A DNA stretch of 64,000 nucleotides from an uncultured Ruminococcus sp. (GTDB lineage: Bacteria > Bacillota > Clostridia > Oscillospirales > CAG-272). Below are positions 25,736-34,785 of this stretch, one piece after another. The DNA lies in NCBI GenBank assembly GCA_902795355.1, contig CADBKZ010000005.1, positions 62,001 through 126,000 of the forward strand, given 5' to 3'. Position 1 is the first letter of the stretch. The number at the start of each line of letters is the position of its first letter. The position numbers and the translations under genes are program-made. Below the pieces are notes generated by a model, which did not search any database, had not been told where the DNA came from, and saw only the letters and a program-made list of their open reading frames with translations.

Positions 25736-26347
25736 ATGATTCATCCGATCCGGCATTTGAAAACCATAACCGAACACCGCCACCTTGTAATTGCGCATTG
25801 TTTCCGCGCCGGAATCGGCGCGCAGGGCCTTTTCCACGATCTTTCCAAATACGAGCCGGCGGAATTGTTCGCGGGTTTCCGCTTCTATCAAGGAACGCGA
25901 AGCCCCAACGAGCGGGAACGGGAAGTTTACGGCTATTCTTATGCTTGGATGCACCATAAAGGAAGAAACCGCCACCATTTTGAGTATTGGAGCGACCTGA
26001 ACCCGAAAACCAAACGCTATGAAGCGGTTCGCATGCCGATGCGGTATGTAAAGGAGATGTTCTGCGACCGCGTTGCGGCAAGCAAGATCTACCAAGGGAA
26101 AAACTACTGCAATCGCCACCCGCTCGACTACTATCTGCGCGGAAACGCCCGCTCGCGCATGCACCCCGACACCGCCGACCTGCTGGAATCATGGCTGGCG
26201 ATGTTGGCCGAAAAAGGGGAGAACGCAACCTTTGCGCACCTGCGCTCCATTCCGAACGATCGCGCATACGGGCGTCGGCCTGCCTTAATGCAACCGCAAC
26301 TTTTTGCGGAAAGTACCGCGAAAAACACCGAAAATGCCGGAAAATGA
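25736..26347 (+). CDS. DUF5662 family protein
   Basis: 203 residues, soluble, helical. It begins with HLKTITEHRHLVIAHCFRAGIGAQGLFHDLSKYEPAEL, where HDLSKY looks like the HD pair of an HD-domain-like metal site. AWMHHKGRNRHHFEYW adds a histidine cluster near residue 80. These His/Asp clusters are characteristic of the uncharacterised clostridial DUF5662 family, whose substrate is not known to me. The C-terminal 20 residues are low in order. Monocistronic, with its own promoter; the ribosome site is AAAGGGGAAG. Confidence 0.75.
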   Translation: MIHPIRHLKTITEHRHLVIAHCFRAGIGAQGLFHDLSKYEPAELFAGFRFYQGTRSPNEREREVYGYSYAWMHHKGRNRHHFEYWSDLNPKTKRYEAVRMPMRYVKEMFCDRVAASKIYQGKNYCNRHPLDYYLRGNARSRMHPDTADLLESWLAMLAEKGENATFAHLRSIPNDRAYGRRPALMQPQLFAESTAKNTENAGK

Positions 26348-26389
26348 ACAAACGCAACCGCTGGTTGACAAATTTCCAAGTTTGATTGA

Positions 26390-26417
26390 TAGACTTTTTT
26401 TGAGAAAATGCTATAAT
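26390..26417 (+). promoter_or_regulatory. Promoter of the XRE membrane regulator
   Basis: TATAAT at 26412-26417 with TAGACT at 26390-26395 (16-base spacer). A TTGACA at 26364 is too far away to pair with it. Confidence 0.6.
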
Positions 26418-26461
26418 GATGTTGTCAGCAAACAAATCCAAAAAAGCGAGGACTTACCGAA

Positions 26462-27499
26462 ATGATATTATCTGACAAAATCATGATCCTGCGCCGTCGG
26501 AACGGGTGGTCGCAGGAAGAACTTGCGGAACGGCTCGACGTTTCCCGCCAATCGGTTTCCAAATGGGAGATGGGGCAAAGCGTTCCCGAATTGGATAAGA
26601 TTGTGCAATTGAGCAACCTGTTCGGCGTCAGCTCCGATATCTTGATCCGCGATGAAATCGAGCTTTCGGAACCGGCGACGCAGGCGCGGCAGGGGTCGGA
26701 TTCCGACCCGTTTGCCGAGGAATCGGAGCGGAAAACGGCCGAAGAACCCGTTGGAAATCTTCTTTCGGAAGACGACGCGAAAAACCTGCTTCGGAGCGCG
26801 CGGCGCAAGAATTTGCTGACCGCGTTAGGCGTTGCGTTCTGCATTCTGTCGCCCATTTTGCTGATTATGCAATATCTGACCGCGGGTCTGATCGCCCTGT
26901 TTGTTCTTGTGGCGGCCGCGGTTGCGCTCTTTATCGCGGCGGATCATATTTGGAAGGGAACGCCGTATTCCTCTTATACCAGAGGAGATCGCCTATCCGC
27001 CGATGCCGCCGCATTCGTGCGGGAAAAGGAACCCGCCGCCGCGCGCCGTTTCCTGATTTTTGATATTGCCGGCGTTGTTCTGTGCATTCTTTCCGTAATT
27101 CCGTTGCTGACAATGGCGCTCCGGTTTGATGAAAAGCTAACCGACCGCATGGCGGAAACCTGCGTTGCCATTCTGCTCGGCATGGTTGCCTGCGGCGTGT
27201 TTCTGATTCTGCTGCGCGGCGCCGAACTGACGGTTTGGGGGCGTTTCCGCGCGATATTGGACGGAAAGATTCCCGCCGACATTCGGGACGGGGAAGAACC
27301 GAAAGAGGCGCGCGAACGGGAAGAGGAACGCCGCCACCCGTTCCATAAAATTTATTGGTCGTTTACCACCGCGCTCTATCTTGCAATCTCGTTTCTGACG
27401 CTGCGCTGGGATATTACTTGGATCATCTGGCCGGTCGCCGCCACTCTCTGCGTTGCAATCGAGGCGATCTGGAACTTTGCACACCGCGAAAAGTACTGA
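26462..27499 (+). CDS. XRE-family HTH protein with membrane domain
   Basis: 345 residues. The N-terminal 65 residues form a Cro/CI-type helix-turn-helix (MILRRRNGWSQEELAERLDVSRQSVSKWEMGQSVP), a common form in Bacillota. A charged linker (residues 70-110) leads to about four to five hydrophobic segments (ALGVAFCILSPILLIMQY, GLIALFVLVAAAVALF, IAGVVLCILSVIPLL, ILLGMVACGVFLILL and a C-terminal pair). Membrane-tethered XRE regulators of this kind are frequent in Clostridia; signal and targets are unknown. Autoregulation is plausible but no operator stood out. A strong terminator follows. Confidence 0.85.
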   Translation: MILSDKIMILRRRNGWSQEELAERLDVSRQSVSKWEMGQSVPELDKIVQLSNLFGVSSDILIRDEIELSEPATQARQGSDSDPFAEESERKTAEEPVGNLLSEDDAKNLLRSARRKNLLTALGVAFCILSPILLIMQYLTAGLIALFVLVAAAVALFIAADHIWKGTPYSSYTRGDRLSADAAAFVREKEPAAARRFLIFDIAGVVLCILSVIPLLTMALRFDEKLTDRMAETCVAILLGMVACGVFLILLRGAELTVWGRFRAILDGKIPADIRDGEEPKEAREREEERRHPFHKIYWSFTTALYLAISFLTLRWDITWIIWPVAATLCVAIEAIWNFAHREKY

Positions 27500-27522
27500 C
27501 GGGTTTTCGCAAAATAAAAAAC

Positions 27523-27572
27523 TGCCCGAAGCCGCGATTCCCTATGGGAACTGCGGCTTCGGGCATTTTTTT
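27523..27572. terminator. Bidirectional terminator, XRE / pheT
   Basis: Stem TGCCCGAAGCCGC (27523-27535) / GCGGCTTCGGGCA (27553-27565) with an inner TTCCC-TAT-GGGAA extension, a T7 run on the plus side and an A-rich stretch on the other. It separates convergent genes. Confidence 0.85.
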
Positions 27573-27577
27573 GCGTT

Positions 27578-29977
27578 TCAGGATCGCAGGGTCAAGCCCA
27601 TTTTGAATTTCAGGTCGTTCAGAATCTTTTTGCAAACCTTGTCGGCTTCTTCCACCGTCAGCGTGCGGTCGGGCGCGCGGAGTGTGATGCGCAGGGAGAC
27701 CGACTTTTTGCCCTCGCCGAGCTGTTCGCCGCGGTAAATATCGAACAGCGCGATTTTTTCCACGAGCTTGCCGCCCGCGCGCTTCATAACGCCCTCGATT
27801 GCGCCTACTTCGGTATCTTCGTCGCAAACAAAGGAGAAATCGCGGGTGGTTGCGGGGTATTTGGGCAGGGGCTTGTAGGTCTTTTTCGGGTTGACGCGCG
27901 CAAACATTTCGTCAAACGCGAGCTCCGCTGCCAAAACGGGCTGGGTAAACCCGTAATTGGCCGCCATGCGCGGGTCCGCCTGACCGACCACGCCGAGAAC
28001 GGTTCCATCCTCTGCCGTAATCTTGGCGCAACGCCCGGGATGGTAGGACGGGTTTTCGGTTTCCGCAACAAACTCCGCGGCGATCCCCGCACGGTTCAAA
28101 AGCGCCTCGCAAACGCCCTTGATCGTGTAAAAATCGGCGTTTCCGTAAAGGCCGAGCGTTAAAACGCGCTTTTCGTCGGGAAGCTCGTTGGGGTTTTCAT
28201 GCGGCAAATAAACGGTTGCAAGCTCAAACAGCCGCACATTTTCGTTGTTGAAGTTGTTGTTGCGCGCCAAAACTTCCATCATCGAGGGGAGCGCGGTGGT
28301 GCGCATTACGCCGGTATCCTCGCCCAAGGGGTTGGAAATGACCACCGAACGGCGGAGCGGGCTATCCGCGGGCATGCGGATCTTATCGTAGGACTTGGGG
28401 CTGATGAACGAGAACGTGTGGATCTGCGAAAGGTCCAACCCTGTTAGTTGAAGCTCGGTTTCCCATTCATATTGCTGTCTCGCGGAGCGGCCGCCAAGCG
28501 TGGTTTCGGCATTCATGCGCGAGGCTTCGATCTTGTCGTATCCCCAAACGCGAACCACCTCTTCGGCAATATCGTTCATGCAGGCGAGGTCGGCGCGGTA
28601 AGAGGGAACGGTAATTTTTCCGTCCGAGACCTTGCAGCCGAGGTTTTGAAGCGTTTTCACCATGTGCCCTTCGGGAATTTGCGTTCCGAGGAACTTGTTG
28701 TAGCGGTCGGGCGTAAAGGGAAGCACGGTCAGGGGCTTGACAGAGGGGTAAACGTCGATGATCCCGTCCACAACGTCGCCCGCGCCCAGCAGCTCCACCA
28801 GCTCGCAGGCGCGTTCCAGACCTGCCATGCAGTTTTCGGGATCCAGCCCTTTCTCAAAGCGGGAAGACGATTCGGTGCGCATGCCGTTCTTCTTGGCGGT
28901 AACGCGTACCGACGCGCCGTTGAAGCAGGCCGATTCAAACACAACGGTTGCGGTCTGCTCGGTAATTTCGGAGTTTGCGCCGCCCATAACGCCCGCGAGC
29001 GCGCAGGCTTTCTTTTCGTCGGCGATTACGAGCATGGTGGAATCCAGCACATGGTCCGCATCGTCGAGCGAACGGAAGGTTTCGCCATCGGCCGCGCGGC
29101 GAACATGAATGGCCGCGCCTTCAAGACACCGGTAATCGAATGCGTGCATCGGCTGGCCGTATTCGAGCATAACATAGTTGGTAATATCCACAATGTTGTT
29201 GATAGGGCGGACGCCGGAAGCGCGCAGGCGCATCCGCATCCAGAGCGGGGACGGCGCAATTTTCACGTTTTTGACAACGCGCGCGCAATAGCGATAGCAA
29301 AGGTCGGGATCGTTGATCTCCACGTTCAGATAGTTGCCGATCTTGTCGCCGTCCTTCGCCCCTTTCACATGGGGAACGGGAACGGTCAGCGGCCGGTCAA
29401 AGGAGACCGCCGTTTCGCGCGCGAGACCGATGACCGAAAGGCAATCGGGGCGGTTGGAAGTAATTTCAAACTCCACCACCGTATCGCGCAGGAGCAGGAC
29501 GTCGCGAATATCCATGCCGAGTTTGTCGGCGCAATCATCATCGAGGATCAGAATGCCATTTTCTTCTTTGTTCGGCATATCGTGCGAGGTCAGCCGCAAT
29601 TCGCCCATGGAGCAGAGCATACCGTTGGAGTCCACTCCGCGCAGCTTGCCCGCCTTAATAACCACGTCGTTCGGCAATTTCGCAACGGGAAGCGCGGCGG
29701 GAACCAACGCCCCCACAAACACGTTTTGCGCGCCGGTAACAATTTGAATATCGTGTCCGCGTTCTCCCGCGTCGAGCTTGCAGACCCAAAGGTGATCCGA
29801 GTCGGGGTGGCGTTCCATGGCGGTCACTTTTGCAACCACCACATTTTCAATGTCCGAAGCAAGCGTTTCAAAGCCCTCAACCTTCGAGCCGGTAGCGGTC
29901 AGGCGGTCGCAGTAGGCGTGGTCGTCAATGTCTTTCACGTTCACAAAGTCGGAAAGCCAATTTCTGGAAAGATTCAT
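27578..29977 (-). CDS. pheT: Phenylalanyl-tRNA synthetase beta subunit
   Basis: 799 residues, the usual bacterial length. Together with PheS it forms the alpha2beta2 enzyme that charges tRNA-Phe. Domains in order: N-terminal MNLSRNWLSDFV with an EMAP-like tRNA-binding OB fold (residues about 40-150, HLWVCKLDAG, ELRLTSHDMPN); the B3/B4 editing region (about 210-400, with DYRCLEGAAIHVRRA); B5 (PFTPDRYNKFLG); the synthetase-like core (VRVWGYDKIEAS onward); and the C-terminal FDX-ACB anticodon-binding domain (KYPATTRDFSFVCDEDTEVG). It lies 18 bases after pheS in the same transcript. Confidence 0.97.
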   Translation of the reverse strand: MNLSRNWLSDFVNVKDIDDHAYCDRLTATGSKVEGFETLASDIENVVVAKVTAMERHPDSDHLWVCKLDAGERGHDIQIVTGAQNVFVGALVPAALPVAKLPNDVVIKAGKLRGVDSNGMLCSMGELRLTSHDMPNKEENGILILDDDCADKLGMDIRDVLLLRDTVVEFEITSNRPDCLSVIGLARETAVSFDRPLTVPVPHVKGAKDGDKIGNYLNVEINDPDLCYRYCARVVKNVKIAPSPLWMRMRLRASGVRPINNIVDITNYVMLEYGQPMHAFDYRCLEGAAIHVRRAADGETFRSLDDADHVLDSTMLVIADEKKACALAGVMGGANSEITEQTATVVFESACFNGASVRVTAKKNGMRTESSSRFEKGLDPENCMAGLERACELVELLGAGDVVDGIIDVYPSVKPLTVLPFTPDRYNKFLGTQIPEGHMVKTLQNLGCKVSDGKITVPSYRADLACMNDIAEEVVRVWGYDKIEASRMNAETTLGGRSARQQYEWETELQLTGLDLSQIHTFSFISPKSYDKIRMPADSPLRRSVVISNPLGEDTGVMRTTALPSMMEVLARNNNFNNENVRLFELATVYLPHENPNELPDEKRVLTLGLYGNADFYTIKGVCEALLNRAGIAAEFVAETENPSYHPGRCAKITAEDGTVLGVVGQADPRMAANYGFTQPVLAAELAFDEMFARVNPKKTYKPLPKYPATTRDFSFVCDEDTEVGAIEGVMKRAGGKLVEKIALFDIYRGEQLGEGKKSVSLRITLRAPDRTLTVEEADKVCKKILNDLKFKMGLTLRS

Positions 29978-29995
29978 GATTCGGGTTCTCCTTTC

Positions 29996-31012
29996 TTAAA
30001 ATTGGTCCAGAAAACGTTGGTCGTTTTCATAGAAGAGGCGAATGTCGTCGATCCCGCGGGAGATCATGGTAATGCGTTCAATGCCGAGGCCAAACGCGAA
30101 TCCCGAATATTCCTCGGGGTCAATTCCGCAGTTGGAGAGCACGAACGGATGGACCATTCCCGCGCCGAGGATCTCGATCCAGCCCTCGCCCTTGCAGAGG
30201 CGGCAGCCTTTTCCGCCGCAAACGAAACAGGAAGCGTCCACCTCGGCGGAAGGCTCGGTAAAGGGGAAGTGGTGCGGGCGGAAGCGGATGCGCGTGTTCT
30301 CGCCGAACATTTTCTTTGCGAACGTTTCCAGCGTGCCTTTCAGGTCGCCCATGGTAATCCCTTTGTCCACCACCAACCCTTCCAATTGGTGGAAGAGCGG
30401 CGAATGGGTGGAATCGAGCGCGTCCGAACGGTACACGCGCCCGGGGGAAATGATGCGGATCGGCGGTTTCATATGCTCCATGGTGCGCACCTGAACGGGC
30501 GAGGTCTGCGACCGGAGCAGGATGTTGTCGGTGATATAGAACGTGTCCTGCGTATCGCGCGCGGGATGGTTCTCGGGAATGTTGAGCGCTTGGAAGTTGT
30601 AGTAGTCAAGCTCCACTTCCGGCCCTTCCACCACTTGGAACCCCATGCCGATAAAGATGTCTTCCAGATCGCGGCGAACCTTTGTCAGCGGGTGGATATG
30701 CCCCGCGGGGAGCGCGGTCCCGGGCATGGTAACGTCCACTTTTTCGGCTTTCAGCTTGCGTTCCAGAGCCTTTGCCTGCGCTTCCTGCACCTTTTTGGCA
30801 ATGGCGGCTTCAATGCTTTCGCGAATTTCGTTGGCAAGCTGCCCGATTTTCGGGCGTTCTTCGGGAGTCAGCGACCCCATTCCGCGCAGAACCGCAGTCA
30901 ACTCGCCCTTCTTTCCGAGATAGCGGACCTTGATTTGCTCCAACGTTGCGTCGGTGGCGTCGTCAATGGATTTCAACGCCGCTTCCCGGATTTCCGTTAA
31001 TTTCTCTTTCAT
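29996..31012 (-). CDS. pheS: Phenylalanyl-tRNA synthetase alpha subunit
   Basis: 338 residues, catalytic subunit of PheRS. The N-terminal coiled-coil ([44 protein letters not shown]) binds tRNA. Class II motif 2 appears as [25 protein letters not shown], motif 3 as [11 protein letters not shown], and a [14 protein letters not shown] stretch near residue 255 is the usual Cys-containing insertion. Start ATG 31012 follows AAAGGAA; the longer upstream frame is the T-box leader and is rejected. Expression should rise when uncharged tRNA-Phe accumulates. Confidence 0.97.
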   Translation of the reverse strand: MKEKLTEIREAALKSIDDATDATLEQIKVRYLGKKGELTAVLRGMGSLTPEERPKIGQLANEIRESIEAAIAKKVQEAQAKALERKLKAEKVDVTMPGTALPAGHIHPLTKVRRDLEDIFIGMGFQVVEGPEVELDYYNFQALNIPENHPARDTQDTFYITDNILLRSQTSPVQVRTMEHMKPPIRIISPGRVYRSDALDSTHSPLFHQLEGLVVDKGITMGDLKGTLETFAKKMFGENTRIRFRPHHFPFTEPSAEVDASCFVCGGKGCRLCKGEGWIEILGAGMVHPFVLSNCGIDPEEYSGFAFGLGIERITMISRGIDDIRLFYENDQRFLDQF

Positions 31013-31067
31013 TTTTGATTCCTTTCTTTCCTGATGTTCGTTATGCGCTTCTTCGGAGCGGTAAAAA

Positions 31068-31315
31068 AGAGAAAATCCCGCCCCAAATACATTGGGACGA
31101 GACGCAAAGCACCCCGCGGTACCACCCGATTTCCGGCACAAAGCCAACACTTTGACGGCGGATAACGGCGCCTGCCGGATCGGGCTATCGCAGCCAAATT
31201 TCACCCGATCTGCTCCGAAGGGAAATGCGCACCGCAACGGTTTATCCCGCTTTCAGCCTTGGCGGGGCTCTCTGAAAAGCCGTTTTTTGCGGATTGCCGA
31301 CTTCATCCACGCATG
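31068..31315 (-). promoter_or_regulatory. T-box riboswitch leader of pheST
   Basis: Read on the minus strand. A stem I apical AGAGAGC and GGCTGAAAG pair lies near 31275-31245. The invariant antiterminator bulge sequence GGGTGGTACCGCGG lies at 31128-31113, followed by a terminator stem CGTCCCAA / TTGGGGCG (about 31103-31080) with a T-rich tail. UUC triplets in the stem I region (for example at about 31222) could be the Phe specifier codon. Uncharged tRNA-Phe would favour readthrough. The leader fills most of the 450-base gap upstream of pheS. Confidence 0.88.
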
Positions 31316-31324
31316 TACAAGAAT

Positions 31325-31353
31325 AGTATAGCATTTTTTACCGCTTTTTTCAA
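31325..31353 (-). promoter_or_regulatory. Promoter of pheST
   Basis: On the minus strand TTGAAA (31353-31348), a 17-base spacer and TATACT (31330-31325) lie just ahead of the T-box. The 31354-31413 stretch upstream is AT-rich and holds nothing I can name. Confidence 0.82.
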
Positions 31354-31413
31354 GTCTTTTTTTGAATTTTCTTCATTTTTTTATTTTGCGCGGTCTGTTT
31401 GCCGCCGGAATAC

Positions 31414-31444
31414 AAAGAGCCGCCCGTTTTGCGGGCGGCTCTCT
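31414..31444 (-). terminator. Terminator of the peptide-binding lipoprotein gene
   Basis: A 13-bp stem AAAGAGCCGCCCG / CGGGCGGCTCTTT around a TTTTG loop, 17 bases beyond the stop of the reverse-strand gene. Confidence 0.75.
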
Positions 31445-31460
31445 TTGGAAGAACAGGAGC

Positions 31461-33623
31461 TTAATCCTTGGGTTCTTCTTTCAATCCGAAGTAATCCCAA
31501 TTCTTTGAAGCGGGGAACTTATAGAACACGTAAGTGTATTTCCAACCGTTCTTCAATTTGGTCTTTTGGAAGTATGCGGGGATATAATAGTTGCCCTTGG
31601 TGTTGGAAAGGAATTTGGTGTTGGTAATGGTTGCGTTTTTGTTGAACACAACGGGAATTACCGGCATATCTTCCAACAGCAGCTTTTCGGCCTCGTGGAG
31701 CAGCGTTGCCTTTTGCGCCGCCCATTTGTTCGATTTATTGGTGGGCGTAATGCCGTATTTCGCGTAAACTTCCGTAATCATATTGTAAAGTTCCACGTAA
31801 TCGGCGTGGTTGTCAAGCCCGAAGCCGAGGTAGGGGTTGGGGTTCTGGTCGGGGTCGGGGTCGTCGCTCTCGAACAGCGCGGGATCGGGGTTGGCTTCCA
31901 TTTTGGAATAATAGGGAATGAAGTAGATCGCTTCCATCAGCTTGTTGTATTCGGCGCTGTTGTAGCCGGTGTTATGCGCGTTGAGCGTATACTCGGTGGT
32001 TTCGGCGTCCATCGCCGCGCCGGAGAAGCCGAAAGCAAAGCCCGAAAGCATGGAGTAGGCCGTTGGAGCAAAGGCGTTCAGATCGTAAACGATCGCTTCA
32101 TATTTCTTTCTTTGAATCGATTCCACAAACAGATCATCGCAAACGTTGGTGTCCACCGTTACCTGATCGGATTCCACGCGATCATCGTTGTTCTGAATGG
32201 TTTCCACTTCTTCCACGGTAACGTTGAAGCCGAGTTCTTTCCACGCGTCCGCCATCAGATTCGCCATAACGATGTGAACCTCGTCGTAGCTTGCCACTTT
32301 GAGCGTGAAGGGGAAGTTTGCGGCGTTGAAGCCGGATTGCGCAAGCTCATCGCGCGCCGCGGAGAGATCGGCGGTTGCGGAGAGGATGTCGCCGCCCGTT
32401 TTGCGGAAGGAACCGGACGTTCCTTTTTCAAAAACGGCGGGGCCGACAAGCGCGGTGGCCGCTTCGGCGTAAACAACCGCCTCGGCGATCGCTTCGCGGT
32501 CGAGCGCAAGGGAGAGCGCGCGGCGCACATGCGGGTTGGCGAAGAGTTTCTCGCCGTTGATCTCGGCTTCTTCATTCAGCGCGCAAATAAAGGTGGAGAG
32601 CGCGTCGGTCACTTTCGCTTTCTGCGCCACAAACGAATCGTTGCGCAGGGAAAGCGGGATCGACCCGATATAGAAGAGATGTTCGTTTTGGTATTCCTCC
32701 AACAACTCTTCGTCCGACATGGTGCAATCCACAACAATGCGATAGGGGGTAACGTATTTATCGAGCTTATCGCGCTCGGTATCGCGGTAATAGTAGGGGT
32801 TGCGTTCCAGAATGAACGACATCACCTTTTGAACCTTGTAGTTGGTTACGATGATTTCGCCGGTATTCGAGTTCCGCTTTTGGTTCCCGTCAATGTCAAG
32901 GGCGTAATCGTCCTGCACTCTGCGGTCTCTTCCGTTTTCATCTTCCGCCACCGCATAGGTGATTTTCGCCATTTTGAACGGGCCGCTGGTAATCAGCGTT
33001 GAGGCCTTCTTTGCCCAGTCGGCGTTCTTTTTCGCCGCCGCTTCCAGAATCGGGGCGGTTGCAACGTTGGTCAGGTTGAGCAGGAACGCGTTCACATCCA
33101 CATTGTCCTCGAATGTGATTCTGACCACCTGCTGTTCCACCACTTCAATGCCGAGCGCTTCCACCGAGATCCAACCCTGATTGTAGGCGCGCGCGTTTTT
33201 CACGTCGAAGAGCAGAGAAGCCGCCGCATAGCCGTTTTCGGGGTTCAGAAGCCGCTTCCATGCAAACAGGCAGTCGTTCGCCGTCAGCGCGTAGGTTCCG
33301 TTGCTCCAAGAGGTGGGACGAAGCGTAATTTCCATTGCGAATTCGCCGTTTTCATCGGTAAACGTTTTGTAGCTCTGCGCCAAAGCGTTCTTGATTTTTC
33401 CGCTTGAAGTCAGGGTGAACAACGTTTCGTACATCAACCCGAGCACATTGACCGCGTCGGTGTTATAGTACGCGTCCGCCGGATCGAAATTGTAAATTTC
33501 ATCGGTCAGGTACATGGCGATGTAAGAGCCTTTGTCGTCGGTGGATTTGCTGCCGCCGCACCCTGCCAACACACCCGCCAGCATGGCCAAACAGAGAATA
33601 AGAGCCGAAATACGCTTTGTCAT
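31461..33623 (-). CDS. Peptide-type ABC transporter substrate-binding lipoprotein (orphan)
   Basis: 720 residues from ATG 33623 (AGGAGG 13 bases before). The signal peptide ends in lipobox LAGC (near residue 22). The mature protein is a family 5 (OppA-like) binding protein: DEIYNFDPADAYYNTDAVNVLGLMYETLF at the N-terminus, LRPTSWSNGTYALTANDCLFAWKRLLNP, VRRALSLALDREAIAEAVV and EAEKLLLEDMPVIPVVFNKNA at the C-terminus. It is larger than the usual 530-600 residues. No oligopeptide permease or ATPase genes are near, so its partner transporter is elsewhere or absent. A candidate AraC-type site lies upstream. Confidence 0.86.
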   Translation of the reverse strand: MTKRISALILCLAMLAGVLAGCGGSKSTDDKGSYIAMYLTDEIYNFDPADAYYNTDAVNVLGLMYETLFTLTSSGKIKNALAQSYKTFTDENGEFAMEITLRPTSWSNGTYALTANDCLFAWKRLLNPENGYAAASLLFDVKNARAYNQGWISVEALGIEVVEQQVVRITFEDNVDVNAFLLNLTNVATAPILEAAAKKNADWAKKASTLITSGPFKMAKITYAVAEDENGRDRRVQDDYALDIDGNQKRNSNTGEIIVTNYKVQKVMSFILERNPYYYRDTERDKLDKYVTPYRIVVDCTMSDEELLEEYQNEHLFYIGSIPLSLRNDSFVAQKAKVTDALSTFICALNEEAEINGEKLFANPHVRRALSLALDREAIAEAVVYAEAATALVGPAVFEKGTSGSFRKTGGDILSATADLSAARDELAQSGFNAANFPFTLKVASYDEVHIVMANLMADAWKELGFNVTVEEVETIQNNDDRVESDQVTVDTNVCDDLFVESIQRKKYEAIVYDLNAFAPTAYSMLSGFAFGFSGAAMDAETTEYTLNAHNTGYNSAEYNKLMEAIYFIPYYSKMEANPDPALFESDDPDPDQNPNPYLGFGLDNHADYVELYNMITEVYAKYGITPTNKSNKWAAQKATLLHEAEKLLLEDMPVIPVVFNKNATITNTKFLSNTKGNYYIPAYFQKTKLKNGWKYTYVFYKFPASKNWDYFGLKEEPKD

Positions 33624-33693
33624 AACAACAAAAAAACCTCCTCGTGTGTGAAAAAATCGGATCGATTCCGTTTCATAAACGATATACATCTAT

Positions 33694-33722
33694 ATTTTAT
33701 CATATTTTCTTCCGAATTTCAA
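33694..33722 (-). promoter_or_regulatory. Promoter of the peptide-binding lipoprotein gene
   Basis: On the minus strand TTGAAA (33722-33717), a 17-base spacer and TAAAAT (33699-33694). Confidence 0.72.
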
Positions 33723-33735
33723 TAGGTATCCGAAG

Positions 33736-33755
33736 ATTTTCATGTATATTTTGTG
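33736..33755. promoter_or_regulatory. Third TTTCATGTA site
   Basis: TTTCATGTATATTTT at 33738-33752 resembles the repeat at 8371 (TTTCATGTAGATTTT, 14 of 15 the same). It lies about 15 bases upstream of the -35 of the orphan binding protein, in the position of an activator site. Confidence 0.35.
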
Positions 33756-33813
33756 AATATTCTTGGGAAATTATTTTTAACTTTGTGCGAAAGGAAGCGG
33801 AATCAGGAAAAAT

Positions 33814-34710
33814 ATGGAAGAATATACAGGGACCGATCTTGCCTCGGAGAGCCTTGCCGAGGGAGAGGATCTGCCTGCCGGAATCCGGCGGAGCGAGCAT
33901 CAAAGCGGGGGATTTACCGTTCAGACCATTCGGGTTTGCAACCGCTCCGCCGCCGAACAGATCGGGAAACCGATCGGAACCTATCTGACGCTCGATTGCG
34001 GGAGAACCGACCGATTGGACGCGGATGGTCGGGAGCGGCTTGCGCACGTTCTCTCGGGAGAATTGCGCGGGCTTTGCGAAGCAGCCTGCGGAAAACGGCC
34101 GGATCCGGAGCTGAATCTGCTGATCGTGGGGCTTGGAAACGCGTCGCTGACCGCGGACGCCATCGGCCCCCTGACCGTTCGACGCCTGACCGCGACCGCG
34201 CATCTGCGCGCCTGCGATCCCGACCTTTACCGCAAGCTCGGCTGTTGTTCGGTTTCCATCCTTGCCGCCGGCGTGTTGGGGCAGAGCGGCATAGAGGCGG
34301 GAACGCTTGTGAAAACCGTGGTGCGGGAGATCTCGCCCGACGCGGTTCTGGCCATTGACGCGCTCGCGGCGCGGGATCTGGAACGCTTGGCGTCCACGGT
34401 GCAGCTTTCGGACGCGGGCATCGTCCCGGGGTCGGGCGTCGGGAACCGCCGGTCGGAGCTGACGCGCGACGCGCTCGGAGTTCCCGTTCTGGCTTTGGGG
34501 ATCCCGACGGTGGTCGGCTCTTCCACCTTGGTTTGGGACGCGTTGGCGCGCGCCGGGATTCGGGAGCCGAGCCCCGAATTGCGCGACGTTCTCAATAACG
34601 GAAAAGATTTTTTTGTCTCTCTGAAAGAAAGCGACGCCGTGACCGAGCAGACCTGCGCCATTTTCGCGCGCGCCGTTTCGCTGGCGTTTCTCGGCGGCAT
34701 CGAGGCGTAA
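33814..34710 (+). CDS. gpr: Germination protease GPR
   Basis: 298 residues, aspartic-like endopeptidase of family A25 that degrades small acid-soluble spore proteins at germination. The self-cleaved propeptide region is the first 15-20 residues (MEEYTGTDLASESL). Core motifs include LLIVGLGNASLTADAIGPLTVRRL near residue 105, PDAVLAIDALAARDLERL near 180, and GSGVGNRRSELTRDALGVPVLALGIPTVV near 205. It is shorter than the B. subtilis enzyme (368), mainly through missing loops. spoIIP follows after 75 bases, the gene pair seen in B. subtilis. Confidence 0.94.
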   Translation: MEEYTGTDLASESLAEGEDLPAGIRRSEHQSGGFTVQTIRVCNRSAAEQIGKPIGTYLTLDCGRTDRLDADGRERLAHVLSGELRGLCEAACGKRPDPELNLLIVGLGNASLTADAIGPLTVRRLTATAHLRACDPDLYRKLGCCSVSILAAGVLGQSGIEAGTLVKTVVREISPDAVLAIDALAARDLERLASTVQLSDAGIVPGSGVGNRRSELTRDALGVPVLALGIPTVVGSSTLVWDALARAGIREPSPELRDVLNNGKDFFVSLKESDAVTEQTCAIFARAVSLAFLGGIEA

Positions 34711-34785
34711 CGCGGCATAAACGCGGCCTGCGCCGCATAAACTGAAAACGGACGGAAAGAAACAGAGAAAAAAGGAGAACAGCCC

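Noticed and set aside
26364..26369. TTGACA as the -35 of the XRE gene
   Set aside because: It is 42 bases from the TATAAT at 26412, too far to act with it.
23970..26441. 823-codon open frame on the minus strand
   Set aside because: It spans opposite spoIVA and the DUF5662 gene. Its translation mirrors their codons and shows no domain.
28448..31000. 850-codon open frame on the plus strand
   Set aside because: Antisense to pheT and pheS; a GC-rich-codon artefact.
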